Positions 1 to 7,075 of a DNA stretch of 35,153 bases are shown here, piece after piece. The notes below the pieces were generated by a model. That model saw only the letters and a program-made list of their open reading frames with translations. It ran no database searches and was not told the DNA's origin. The stretch is taken from positions 1 to 35,153 of the forward strand of contig PARB01000070.1 in NCBI GenBank assembly GCA_002709505.1, given 5' to 3'. The position numbers and the translations under genes are program-made. This DNA is from Paracoccaceae bacterium (GTDB lineage Bacteria; Pseudomonadota; Alphaproteobacteria; Rhizobiales; Stappiaceae). Numbering within the stretch: the stretch's first letter is position 1; every line of letters begins with the position of its first letter.

Positions 1-681
1 ATCCTGTTGCAGGTCATGGACCACGGCAAGCTGACCGACCACAACGGCAAGCAGGTCGACTTCCGCAATGTGATCCTGATCATGACGACCAATGCGGGCG
101 CCTCCGACATGGCGAAGGAGCCGATCGGCTTCAACCGGGTCAAGCGTCAGGGCGAGGACCAGGAGGCGATCAACCGGCTGTTCTCGCCGGAGTTCCGCAA
201 CCGTCTCGATGCCGTCATCGCCTTCGGCAATCTGCCGACAGAGGTGGTGCACCGGATCGTCGAGAAGTTCGTCATGCAGCTGGAAGCCCAGCTTGCCGAC
301 CGCGGCGTGACCTTCGAGTTGACCGAAGAGGCAGTCTCCTGGCTGGCGGAGAAGGGCTATGACGAGCGCATGGGCGCGCGTCCGCTCGCGCGCGTCATCC
401 AGGAGCACATCAAGCGGCCGCTCGCCGACGAGGTGCTCTTCGGCAAGCTGCGCAAAGGCGGGACGGTCAAGGTCTCCGTTTCGGAAGATGCAGCCGGCCT
501 GCTGCTTGAAAGCGTCGAGGAAACGGTGGTCAAGCCGAAGGCCGAAAAGCCCAAGGCCGCCAAGCCGAAGCGGCGCCGCAAGCCGGTGGCGAAGAAGACC
601 GAGGCCTCCACGGGCGCAAGCCGCAAGGGCGACGGACCGGCGAAGAAAAGCCTGATCCCGAAGGTTCCGCTGGCGGATTGA
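1..681 (+). CDS. clpA: ATP-dependent Clp protease ATP-binding subunit ClpA, C-terminal part (5' end outside window)
   Basis: This is the carboxyl end of the ClpA unfoldase, the cytosolic AAA+ ring that feeds substrates (often adaptor- or N-degron-bound) to ClpP. The reading frame is open from base 1, so the gene begins upstream. Visible are the end of the second AAA+ module (VILIMTTNAG, the sensor/arginine-finger stretch FSPEFRNRLD, and the sensor-2 region GYDERMGARPLARVIQ). A ClpP-docking loop candidate, IGFNRVKR, stands where E. coli ClpA has IGL. The last ~50 residues form a Lys/Pro/Arg-rich tail (KPKAEKPKAAKPKRRRKP) that E. coli ClpA lacks. I recall similar basic tails in rhizobial ClpA but cannot check. 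A strong terminator follows at 724-750. Identity is secure. Confidence 0.95.
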   Translation: MLLQVMDHGKLTDHNGKQVDFRNVILIMTTNAGASDMAKEPIGFNRVKRQGEDQEAINRLFSPEFRNRLDAVIAFGNLPTEVVHRIVEKFVMQLEAQLADRGVTFELTEEAVSWLAEKGYDERMGARPLARVIQEHIKRPLADEVLFGKLRKGGTVKVSVSEDAAGLLLESVEETVVKPKAEKPKAAKPKRRRKPVAKKTEASTGASRKGDGPAKKSLIPKVPLAD

Positions 682-723
682 CGTCGCCCGATCCGGGGCC
701 TGCGCCCCGCTCCCGATATCGTG

Positions 724-750
724 AAACGGCACCCTGCGGGGTGCCGTTTT
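724..750 (+). terminator. Rho-independent terminator of clpA
   Basis: A perfect 11-bp inverted repeat, AAACGGCACCC / GGGTGCCGTTT, has the 4-base loop TGCG. It is followed by a short T tract and lies 43 bp after the clpA stop. Confidence 0.88.
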
Positions 751-842
751 GCATTCGGCCCGACGCCTGCTAGAAGGGAATGGTTCCCTTCAGCCTGATG
801 CGATTGCCCGACGCGACGCCTCCCGGTTTCCAGTGCCTTGTC

Positions 843-1622
843 ATGACGTCACCTTCCGATCCTTCGGGCGCATCGGGCGCCCCGCCTCCGGTCGACCCGT
901 CCTCGTCGCCCGTCACCGCGCTGGGATGGGCCTTGCGCGGCATGCGCTCGGCCGTCTCGATCCCGGCGCTGATCCTGACCGCGGCGTTCGTCGGCTATGC
1001 GGGGCTTGCGCGCGAAAGCGGGCTGACGCTCGACCAGACACTGTTGATGACCGGGCTCGTGTGGGCCTTGCCCAGCATCGTCGTCCTGACCGGCGCGATC
1101 ACCGGCGGCATGGGCATGATTTCCGCGGGCCTCGCGGTGGCGCTTGCCTCGGTGCGCCTGATGCCGATGACCATGGCGCTGATGCCGCTGTTGCGCGTTG
1201 AGGGCAAGACGAAGCGCTGGCATTTGCTGATAGCCTCGCATTTCGTCGCGGTGACGGCCTGGGTGTTCGCCATGCGCAACGTCCAGGACTTGCCGCGCGA
1301 GGCGCGCCTGCCGTTCTTTCTGGGCTTCGGCGCCAGCCTGACCGGCTTCGTCTTTTGCATGACAGGCATTGCCTATGTGATGGTCGGCAGCCTGCCGCCG
1401 ATGGTCGCCGGCGGGCTCTTCATGCTGACGCCGGTCTATTTTCTTTGTTCGCTCTGGGGCGCGTCGCGGATTTCCGCCGACAAGGCCGCCATGCTTGCAG
1501 GCCTTGTTCTCGGGCCGGTGTTCTTCCGTCTTGCGCCGGGGCTGGATCTGCTCCTGACCGGGCTGGTCGGCGGAACGCTCGCCTATCTCGCCACGCGGCT
1601 TTCCCGACGGGGGTGGCGATGA
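843..1622 (+). CDS. azlC: AzlC family branched-chain amino acid permease
   Basis: This is the large, multi-pass inner-membrane subunit of an AzlCD-type exporter, the family tied to efflux of branched-chain amino acids and their analogues. The protein is almost wholly hydrophobic after residue ~30. The family signature runs from the GMRSAVSIPALILTAAFVGY segment through LLMTGLVWALPSIVVL. The C-terminus (PVFFRLAPGLDLLLTGLVGG) is also typical. I chose ATG 843 (259 aa, the usual family length). An in-frame ATG at 780 would add 21 residues, but its AGAAGGG motif sits too close (1-2 nt) to act as a ribosome site, and neither start has a good one. The stop overlaps azlD by ATGA. The substrate is inferred from the family. 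Confidence 0.85.
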   Translation: MTSPSDPSGASGAPPPVDPSSSPVTALGWALRGMRSAVSIPALILTAAFVGYAGLARESGLTLDQTLLMTGLVWALPSIVVLTGAITGGMGMISAGLAVALASVRLMPMTMALMPLLRVEGKTKRWHLLIASHFVAVTAWVFAMRNVQDLPREARLPFFLGFGASLTGFVFCMTGIAYVMVGSLPPMVAGGLFMLTPVYFLCSLWGASRISADKAAMLAGLVLGPVFFRLAPGLDLLLTGLVGGTLAYLATRLSRRGWR

Positions 1623-1969
1623 CGATGGCGGATCCGTGGTGGTGGCCCTATGCGATGATCGTCGTTGCCGGCTGGCTCGCGACGGACGTCTGGCGCTGGC
1701 TGGGCGTGCTGTTCAGCGGGCGCCTGCGGGAAGACAGCGAGCTGATGGTCTTCATCCGCAGCGTCGCGACCGCACTCGTCGCCGGCGTGATCTCAAAGCT
1801 GGTGCTCTTTCCCGCCGGCGCGCTGGAAACTGCGCCGGTGGCGTTGCGGCTGGCGGCCGCCGTCACCGGCTTCGCAGCCTTCCTGGCGTTCGGGCAGCGC
1901 GTCATCGTTGGCGTTCTGGCGGCGGAAGTGGTGCTGATCGGGGGATGGCTCCTGCTCGGAGCCGGCTGA
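1619..1969 (+). CDS. azlD: AzlD family protein, small subunit of the AzlCD exporter
   Basis: This 116-residue protein with about four hydrophobic segments directly follows azlC, with the start embedded in the azlC stop (ATGA, 1619-1622), so the two are almost certainly translationally coupled. AzlD-type proteins are the small partner of AzlC in branched-chain amino acid export (YgaH/YgaZ-like in enterics). The N-terminus MTMADPWWWPYAMIVVAGWLATDVWRWLGV, given here as the 1-30 region, carries the Trp/Tyr-rich entry seen in the family. The SELMVFIRSVATALVAGVI stretch matches its second conserved block. A start at ATG 1625 is possible and would change only two residues. Confidence 0.82.
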   Translation: MTMADPWWWPYAMIVVAGWLATDVWRWLGVLFSGRLREDSELMVFIRSVATALVAGVISKLVLFPAGALETAPVALRLAAAVTGFAAFLAFGQRVIVGVLAAEVVLIGGWLLLGAG

Positions 1970-1995
1970 GGAAAACGCCGGTTGCCGCTCGATAG

Positions 1996-2027
1996 CTGAC
2001 AGGATGCTGTCAGCAGCACCCTGTCAT
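1996..2027 (+). promoter_or_regulatory. CTGACAG/CTGTCAG dyad plus third half-site upstream of the GST gene
   Basis: A perfect 7-bp inverted repeat, CTGACAG (1996-2002) GATG CTGTCAG (2007-2013), is followed at 2021-2027 by CTGTCAT, a third near-copy of the half-site. It lies 27 bp after azlD and 51-82 bp before the glutathione transferase start. The layout fits an operator in the promoter region. No T tract follows, so a terminator is less likely. The regulator is unknown. Confidence 0.4.
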
Positions 2028-2077
2028 GGTCTCCCTATGGCGCGCCGAAGCGCCGTTCCCAACCATGGAGACCCGAA

Positions 2078-2713
2078 ATGACCACCGGACAGCTGACGCT
2101 TTATTACTCGCCCCGTTCGCGGGCAAGCGCGGTGCGGGCGCTGCTCGACGAGCTCGGCGCGCCTCATGAGCTTGCCGTGCTCAACATGCGTGCCCGCGCG
2201 CAGAAGTCGCCGGAGTATCTGGCGATCAACCCGCTTGGCAAGGTGCCGGCGCTCACCCACGGCGATGCGATCCTGACCGAGACCGTCGCCATCATGCTCT
2301 ATCTCGGCGATCTCTATCCCGGGGCTGGACTGACGCCGATGCCGGGCGATCCGCGCCGCGCCGCCTATCTGCGCTGGATGGTGTTTTATGCCGCGAGCTT
2401 CGAGCCGGCGCTGAGCGACAGGATGTACAGCCATGTGCCGCCGGCAAACGAATCCTCCTATGGCACCTTCGACGAGGTGATCGACATCCTGGGCGACCAG
2501 CTGGGGAAGGGGCCTTACATTCTCGGAGACGAGATCGCGGTCGCCGACATTCTGTGGGGTGCCTCGCTGCAGTGGGCCCTGGGCTTCAAGGCGATCCCGG
2601 ACAGGGCGGTCTTTCGGGACTATGCAGCGCGGGTGACCGCGCGGCCGAGCTTCCAGCGCCTGTTTGAGGACGAGGCGCGACTTGCTGCCGAACACGAGGC
2701 TGCCGCCGCCTGA
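2078..2713 (+). CDS. Glutathione S-transferase family protein
   Basis: A 211-residue cytosolic GST, the normal family length. The thioredoxin-fold half (residues ~6-82) has the TLYYSPRSRAS start with a candidate catalytic Ser/Arg. It also has the cis-proline motif NPLGKVPAL and the glutathione-binding LTETVAIMLYLGD. The C-terminal helical domain (~95-200) carries the N-capping motif as GDEIAVADILWGASL. Such enzymes conjugate or reduce electrophiles with glutathione, and the substrate cannot be told from sequence. The start is supported by GGAG in the leader (CATGGAGACCCGAAATG). A dyad at 1996-2027 may be its operator. It converges on the HIT gene with a 19-bp gap. Confidence 0.9.
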   Translation: MTTGQLTLYYSPRSRASAVRALLDELGAPHELAVLNMRARAQKSPEYLAINPLGKVPALTHGDAILTETVAIMLYLGDLYPGAGLTPMPGDPRRAAYLRWMVFYAASFEPALSDRMYSHVPPANESSYGTFDEVIDILGDQLGKGPYILGDEIAVADILWGASLQWALGFKAIPDRAVFRDYAARVTARPSFQRLFEDEARLAAEHEAAAA

Positions 2714-2732
2714 TGTTTCACGCCGGGTGGCT

Positions 2733-3161
2733 TCAGCCGGCGAGCGTTTCGCGGATCTTGGCGGCATGGGCGGCGAGCACCTCGCCGTCGGCCATGTCGC
2801 CGGTGTGCGGGCGCAATGCCACGCCCTCGAAGCGCGGGATCACATGGACGTGGGTGTGAAACACCACCTGTCCGCCCGCGCTTTCGGAAAACTGCTGGAT
2901 CGTCGTTCCATCCGCGTCGAAGGCCTTCATCACCGCGCGCGCGAGCCTTTGCACCGTTGCCATGACGGCGTTGAGGTCGTCTTCGGCAATGTCCAGGATG
3001 TTGCGCGAGGGGGCCTTGGGGATCACCAGCACATGGCCGTCGCCGCGCGGCATGATGTCCATGATGGCGAGCGTCTTGTCGTCCTCATAGACGGTCTGGC
3101 TCGGCAGTTCGCCGCGCAGGATCTTGGCGAAGACATTCTGGTCGTCATACGGCACCGACAT
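2733..3161 (-). CDS. HIT (histidine triad) family hydrolase
   Basis: A 142-residue HIT-superfamily nucleotide hydrolase or transferase (Hint-like), likely cleaving adenosine 5'-phosphoramidates or related nucleotides in the cytosol. The N-terminal block (FAKILRGELPSQTVYEDD) and the central GHVLVIPKAP are Hint signatures. The catalytic triad motif is HTHVHVIPRF near residue 105. I took the ATG at 3161, preceded by GGGGA 8 nt away. The open frame continues upstream, but that part reads through the GANTC-rich intergenic repeat and has no family similarity. Its promoter must therefore lie in or beside that repeat cluster (3215-3323). Confidence 0.92.
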   Translation of the reverse strand: MSVPYDDQNVFAKILRGELPSQTVYEDDKTLAIMDIMPRGDGHVLVIPKAPSRNILDIAEDDLNAVMATVQRLARAVMKAFDADGTTIQQFSESAGGQVVFHTHVHVIPRFEGVALRPHTGDMADGEVLAAHAAKIRETLAG

Positions 3162-3214
3162 GGCAGGTTCCCCGAAGATGCGCGGTCCGGCAGACGCCGT
3201 CTCCGCTTGAAGTT

Positions 3215-3323
3215 CTGAATCAGCTTCACGTTCACAAACCGATTCAGGATGGTTGCATGCGCCGACTGAACGGTCTTTGAGGAAAAGATTCAAGTGCGGC
3301 GAAAGAGTTGAGTCTTTTGAATC
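3215..3323. repeat. Cluster of five GANTC sites arranged as TGAATC/GATTCA inverted pairs
   Basis: GANTC, the recognition sequence of the alphaproteobacterial CcrM methyltransferase, occurs at 3217-3221, 3241-3245, 3287-3291, 3310-3314 and 3319-3323. Four of the five form inverted pairs: CTGAATC (3215-3221) with GATTCAG (3241-3247), and GATTCAA (3287-3293) with TTGAATC (3317-3323). The block fills most of the 178-bp gap between the HIT gene and the FemAB-like gene. My reading found only about one or two scattered GANTC per 2 kb elsewhere in the window. The same pair recurs at 4428-4457. It could be methylation-sensitive promoter DNA or a dispersed palindromic repeat. Confidence 0.6.
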
Positions 3324-3339
3324 GCTTGGGCGAGGATCC

Positions 3340-4602
3340 TCAGCCGCGCTTGAAGGGCGAATAGGCCTCGGCAATCGCTTCGCCCTCGCGCCGCACGGCC
3401 TCGCGCTCGCTCTCAAGATAATCCGCGACCGCAGCGCGCAGGCCCGGATGCGCGATGAAGTGGGACGAGTAGGTCGGAGTCGGAAGATAGCCGCGCGCCA
3501 GCTTGTGCGCGCCCTGCGCTCCGGCCTCCACCCGCGCCAGCCCGCGCTCGATCGCGAAATCGATGGCCTGATAGTAGCAGACCTCGAAATGCAGGAACGG
3601 GTGGTCCTCCAGGCAGCCCCAGTTGCGCCCGAAGAGCGCATGCGAGCCGATCAGGTTGAGTGCTCCGGCGATCATCCGCCCCTCGCGCCCCACCATCACC
3701 AGCAGCACGCTGTGCGCCAGCCGTTCGCCGAGCAGCGAAAAGAAGCGGCGGTTGAGATAGGGTCGGCCCCATTTGCGGGCGCCGGTGTCCTCGTAGAAGG
3801 CGTGAAACGCATCCCAATGCGCTTCCGTCAGGTCCGCGCCCGTGACCCATTCGATCTCGAGTCCGGAGGCGAGCGCCTCGCGCCGTTCCTTGCGGATCTG
3901 CTTGCGCTTGCGCGAGGCGAGATCGCCGAGAAAGTCGTCGAAGCTGCCATAGCCCTTGTTGAGCCAGTGGAACTGCTGGTCGGTGCGTTGCAGGAAGCCG
4001 CGCTCGCCGGCAACCTCCCATTCGGTCTCGTTCAGGAAGGTGACATGCGCCGAGGAAGCGGAGCGCAGGCGGCACAATTCGCGCAGGCCGTCCGCAAGGG
4101 CGGCGATGGCAGCCGGACGGTTGATGCCGGCGCCGCTCAGGAACCGCCGGCCCGTTGCCGGGGTAAAGGGCACGCAGGACTGAAGCTTGGGATAATAGCT
4201 GCCACCGGCGCGGTGATAGGCGTCGGCCCAGGAATGGTCGAAGACATATTCGCCCATGGAATGGCTTTTCAGGTAGCAGGGCAGGGCGGCGACCGGGGTT
4301 CCGTCGGGTCCGTCCAGCACCAGGTGCTGGGGCAGCCAGCCGGTGTGTTCGCTGACGCAGCCGGACTCTTCCAGGATCGACAGAAAGTCGTGGGAAATGA
4401 ACGGGTTGAATTCCGTTTCCTCAGAGATTGAATCGCCGCCTTCAGGGTCTGATTCAACCGTCGTTCTGGGCGAAACGCACCCGCCCTCGTCAAGCGTCCA
4501 GTGCGGATTGGCGAGCGCGTCCCAGTCGCGGCGGGAGATCTCCGCAAGCGAGGGAATGGCCCGCAATCCGAATTCCTGTGTCTCGTCGTCGCTTGCGCTC
4601 AC
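3340..4602 (-). CDS. FemAB-like (DUF482) GNAT-fold acyltransferase with an N-terminal insertion
   Basis: A 420-residue protein of the FemAB-like/DUF482 family, annotated by similarity as peptidoglycan-biosynthesis-related or GNAT proteins; no reaction is established. Clear family blocks are NPFISHDFLSILEESG (~66-81), LPCYLKSHSMGEYVFDHSWADAYHRAGG (~105-132 region), YYPKLQSCVPFTPATG, FLNETEW, RKQIRKERREA, DTGARKWGRPYLNRRFF and LARGYLPTPTYSSHFI. The start is GTG at 4602, since no in-frame ATG lies nearby. Between W27/N32-P33 and N66-P67 lie about 32 extra acidic residues (HWTLDEGGCV...SEETEF) that I would not expect from the family, encoded by lower-GC, GANTC-bearing DNA. The rest is intact, so the protein is probably functional. 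Confidence 0.85.
   Translation of the reverse strand: MSASDDETQEFGLRAIPSLAEISRRDWDALANPHWTLDEGGCVSPRTTVESDPEGGDSISEETEFNPFISHDFLSILEESGCVSEHTGWLPQHLVLDGPDGTPVAALPCYLKSHSMGEYVFDHSWADAYHRAGGSYYPKLQSCVPFTPATGRRFLSGAGINRPAAIAALADGLRELCRLRSASSAHVTFLNETEWEVAGERGFLQRTDQQFHWLNKGYGSFDDFLGDLASRKRKQIRKERREALASGLEIEWVTGADLTEAHWDAFHAFYEDTGARKWGRPYLNRRFFSLLGERLAHSVLLVMVGREGRMIAGALNLIGSHALFGRNWGCLEDHPFLHFEVCYYQAIDFAIERGLARVEAGAQGAHKLARGYLPTPTYSSHFIAHPGLRAAVADYLESEREAVRREGEAIAEAYSPFKRG
4408..4503 (-). repeat. Probable in-frame insertion carrying the TGAATC/GATTCA repeat
   Basis: These 96 bases encode residues 34-65 of the FemAB-like protein. They are flanked on both sides by Asn-Pro codons (AATCCG and AACCCG). 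They contain TTGAATC (4428-4434) and GATTCAA (4451-4457), the same paired heptamers as at 3287-3323. There is also a wider 8-bp inverted repeat, GGTTGAAT (4404-4411) / ATTCAACC (4452-4459). GC is about 52% over 4411-4460 by hand count, well below the surrounding coding DNA. The encoded peptide is acidic and low in complexity. The insertion call rests on my memory of the family and needs an alignment. Confidence 0.45.
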
Positions 4603-4715
4603 GAAACCTGTGCCTTCATGTCGTTGAGAGTGTCCGTCGTGCGATACGCGCCCCTACCGACTTAGGGTGGCTGCGGAAAAAGGGGAGGGGTTGCCCGCCA
4701 CTTCTCCTCCACTCC

Positions 4716-5480
4716 TCACGGGGCGGCGTCGGGGTCGAAGCCCTCGAAGACGATCTGGTCGGCAAAGGCATTCGCGCGGGCGCGGTCCTCGGGCGTGCGC
4801 ACGGTCCAGGCGATCAAGGGCAGGCCGAACACCCGGCGCAGGGTGGCGGGTGCAAAGGCGGGCAGATCCTTGACCCAATAGGACACGAAGCTCGGGCGGA
4901 TGCGCGGGGCATAAAGCATGTGCCGCAGCATGAAGCGCTCGATCCGGCTGGCGCGGCCCCACTCCTTCAGGTCGCGGGCCCCATCGCCCAATGCGCCGCG
5001 CGGAATGTCGGGTGCGGCCTCGCGCATCATTTGCATGATGTCGGGGTCGAAGGACTTCACCGCCACGGGGCCCTTGTAGCGCGTCAGGCTTTCCGCGATG
5101 CCGGCGATATAGGCATGCTTGGGGTGGCGCTCGAAGCGCGACTTGATCTCGATGCACAGCCCGACCCGGCCGTCGACCTGCTCGAGCAACTCGTCGAGAA
5201 GCCAGAGCTTGTCGTCGGTGCCGCGCATCATCGCCGTGCGGAGGTCTGCCGCCGTGCGGGCCTTGACCGGTCCGGTCTCGAAGGTCAGCCGATCCAGCGT
5301 GTCGTCGTGAAAGACGATGGCCTTGTCGTCGGCGCTTTGCTGCAGGTCGACCTCGATGGAGAATGACTTTTCCAGTGCGGCGGCAACGGCTGAGGGCGTG
5401 TTTTCGACGCAGCCGCGCGCCTTGTCGTGATAGCCGCGATGCGCGATCGGGCGCTCGGTCAGCCAGGAGAGATCGCGCAT
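4716..5480 (-). CDS. Glycerophosphodiester phosphodiesterase
   Basis: A GDPD-family TIM-barrel enzyme of 254 residues that hydrolyses glycerophosphodiesters to glycerol 3-phosphate and an alcohol. Conserved metal and catalytic motifs are visible: PIAHRGYHD with ENTPSA just after, IEVDLQQSADDKAIVFHDDTLDRLT, CIEIKSRF, KSFDPDIM, and the closing WTVRTPEDRARANAFADQIVFEGFDPD. There is no signal peptide, so it is probably cytosolic. I use ATG 5480, preceded by GGAAA at a 9-nt spacing. An in-frame TTG at 5498 lacks a ribosome site. It ends 113 bp before the FemAB-like gene and follows RidA by 39 bp on the same strand, suggesting one transcript. Confidence 0.9.
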   Translation of the reverse strand: MRDLSWLTERPIAHRGYHDKARGCVENTPSAVAAALEKSFSIEVDLQQSADDKAIVFHDDTLDRLTFETGPVKARTAADLRTAMMRGTDDKLWLLDELLEQVDGRVGLCIEIKSRFERHPKHAYIAGIAESLTRYKGPVAVKSFDPDIMQMMREAAPDIPRGALGDGARDLKEWGRASRIERFMLRHMLYAPRIRPSFVSYWVKDLPAFAPATLRRVFGLPLIAWTVRTPEDRARANAFADQIVFEGFDPDAAP

Positions 5481-5519
5481 CTTTGCAAGTTTCCGCAAGA
5501 AGACAGGAGGTATTCGGGG

Positions 5520-5984
5520 TCAGGCGACTTCGAAGATCGCCTCGACCTCGACCGCAACCCCGAAGGGCAGGCCGGCAACCCCGACGGCGGAGCGCGCATG
5601 ACGGCCCTTGTCGCCAAGTGCCTCGACCAGGAAGTCGGACGCGCCGTTCACGACCTTGGGCTGGTCGGTGAAATCGGGCGTGGAATTGACGAAGCCGACG
5701 ATCTTGACCAGCCGCACGATGCGGTCGAGATCGCCGAGTGCGGCCTTGGCCTGGGCGAGCAGATTGATGGCGCAGAGCTTTGCCGCCGCCTGGCCGTTCT
5801 CGAGCGAATAGTCGTCGCCGAGCTTGCCCTGATGTTCGATGCCGTTCGGCCCCATCGGAATCTGGCCGGAGATGAACAGCTGATTGCCGGTCTGGACATA
5901 GGGAACATAGTTGGCGGCGGGCGCGGCCGCCTTGGGCAAGGTGATTCCCAGCGAGGAGATGTGGTTCTCAATTTCACCCGGCAT
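5520..5984 (-). CDS. RidA/YjgF family protein (reactive enamine/imine deaminase-like)
   Basis: A 154-residue member of the RidA superfamily, small trimeric proteins that hydrolyse reactive 2-aminoacrylate-type enamines made by PLP enzymes. The conserved strand VPYVQTGNQLFISGQIPMG is present. So is the C-terminal HARSAVGVAGLPFGVAVEVE, with the arginine that matches the catalytic Arg of RidA. The protein is ~25 residues longer than E. coli RidA, typical of the alphaproteobacterial ~150-aa subgroup. ATG 5984 has AAGGA 8 nt upstream. It is divergent from eipB (212-bp gap) and probably cotranscribed with the downstream GDPD gene. Confidence 0.9.
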   Translation of the reverse strand: MPGEIENHISSLGITLPKAAAPAANYVPYVQTGNQLFISGQIPMGPNGIEHQGKLGDDYSLENGQAAAKLCAINLLAQAKAALGDLDRIVRLVKIVGFVNSTPDFTDQPKVVNGASDFLVEALGDKGRHARSAVGVAGLPFGVAVEVEAIFEVA

Positions 5985-6064
5985 TGGCAAATTCCTTCGG
6001 TCTGTCCGCGTCGCGCCGATTTTCGGCCGCCTGCAAAATTCGCCGGGAGAGTGACTGAATTTCC

Positions 6065-6074
6065 GAAGCGCTTC
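6065..6074. promoter_or_regulatory. GAAGCGCTTC palindrome in the ridA/eipB divergent region
   Basis: A perfect 10-bp palindrome lies near the middle of the 212-bp divergent gap. It could bind a dimeric regulator of either gene. It is short enough to be chance, so confidence is low. Confidence 0.2.
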
Positions 6075-6196
6075 AAGCGTCGAACGGGCCTCCGCGCGAC
6101 CTCGGGAACGGGAAAGGAAAATTCCCTTCACGGAAGGACTGGTCGGCGCCGCCCGGATGCGCGACATTGATGCGGGGTTCTGTCGAGGAGTAAACG

Positions 6197-7054
6197 ATGA
6201 ACATAACGCGTCTTGGCGTTGCCGCTGCCCGGACCGGCGCGACGGCGGTTGTCCTGGGAGCGGCGCTGTCCGGCGCTGCGCAGGCCGCGCCGACCGAGCT
6301 TCTCACGCATCGCGCTGTCTATGACCTGTCGCTGGCGGAAACCTCGCAGGCGGCCGGCATTTCCGGCGTCAGCGGGCGGATGGTCTATGAATTCACCGGC
6401 GGTCCCTGCGAGGGCTACAGCGTCGCGTTCCGCTTCGTCATCCAGGTGTCGGACGAACGCGGCCAGACGCGGGTGACCGACCTGCAGACGAGTTCCTTCG
6501 AGGACCCCGCCAGCAAGGCTTTTCAGTTCCTGTCGAAGACTTATGTGAACCGCAAGCTCAGCGAGGAAACCCGCGGGCGCGCGGAGCATGCCGACGATCA
6601 CATTGCGCTCGACCTCAAGAAGCCGGACGAGCGCGAGGTGAGATTGTCGGGGACGGCATTGTTCCCCACCGAACACCTGCGGCGCCTGCTTGAAGCGGCG
6701 GACAAGGGGGAAACGATCCTCGTGGCGGACCTGTTCGACGGGTCGGAGACGGGTGACAAGGTCTATGAAACGACGTCGGTGATCGGCGCGCGGCGGGACG
6801 GGCCGGGCAGCCCCGGCGAGGAAGACGCCGGCGCGGTGGCCAAGATCGGCGATCATCCCCACTGGCCGGTCACGATCGCCTATTTCGACAGCGAGAGTGA
6901 GGACACGGGCGAGCGCATGCCGGCCTATCAGCTCGGGTTCCTGCTCTATGACAATGGCGTCAGCCGGCGGCTCAAGCTCGACTACGGCGACTTCGAGCTG
7001 CGCGGCAATCTGTCGGACCTGACGCTGATCGATCCGGTGACCTGCAAGCAATAG
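6197..7054 (+). CDS. eipB: EipB-like periplasmic cell-envelope integrity protein (DUF1849)
   Basis: A 285-residue exported protein. A Sec signal peptide (residues 1-30, ending SGAAQA) precedes the DUF1849 domain. In Brucella, EipB is a periplasmic beta-spiral protein needed for envelope integrity. The family has one conserved disulfide, and here the two cysteines are C71 (FTGGPCEGYSV) and C283 (PVTCKQ), as expected. Other family blocks are THRAVYDLSL near the mature N-terminus, FLSKTYVN, GTALFPTEHLRRLLEAA and YQLGFLLYDNGVSRRLKLDYGDF. The ATG follows GAGGAG with good spacing. It stands alone between divergent ridA and convergent dinB (21-bp gap). Confidence 0.92.
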   Translation: MNITRLGVAAARTGATAVVLGAALSGAAQAAPTELLTHRAVYDLSLAETSQAAGISGVSGRMVYEFTGGPCEGYSVAFRFVIQVSDERGQTRVTDLQTSSFEDPASKAFQFLSKTYVNRKLSEETRGRAEHADDHIALDLKKPDEREVRLSGTALFPTEHLRRLLEAADKGETILVADLFDGSETGDKVYETTSVIGARRDGPGSPGEEDAGAVAKIGDHPHWPVTIAYFDSESEDTGERMPAYQLGFLLYDNGVSRRLKLDYGDFELRGNLSDLTLIDPVTCKQ

Positions 7055-7075
7055 CAACCCGCAGCGATACGGCCG

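Noticed and set aside
2721..2742. CGCCGG / CCGGCG hairpin between the convergent GST and HIT genes
   Set aside because: Only 6 bp, 10-base loop, no T tract, and overlaps the HIT stop.
3253..4431. Plus-strand open frame opposite the FemAB-like gene (392 codons)
   Set aside because: Antisense to a gene with clear family blocks, and its translation shows no recognisable motif.
4670..4715. Possible terminator between the GDPD and FemAB-like genes (GGGGAGGGG and CTCC runs)
   Set aside because: The arms do not pair into a stable stem beside the T-rich end.
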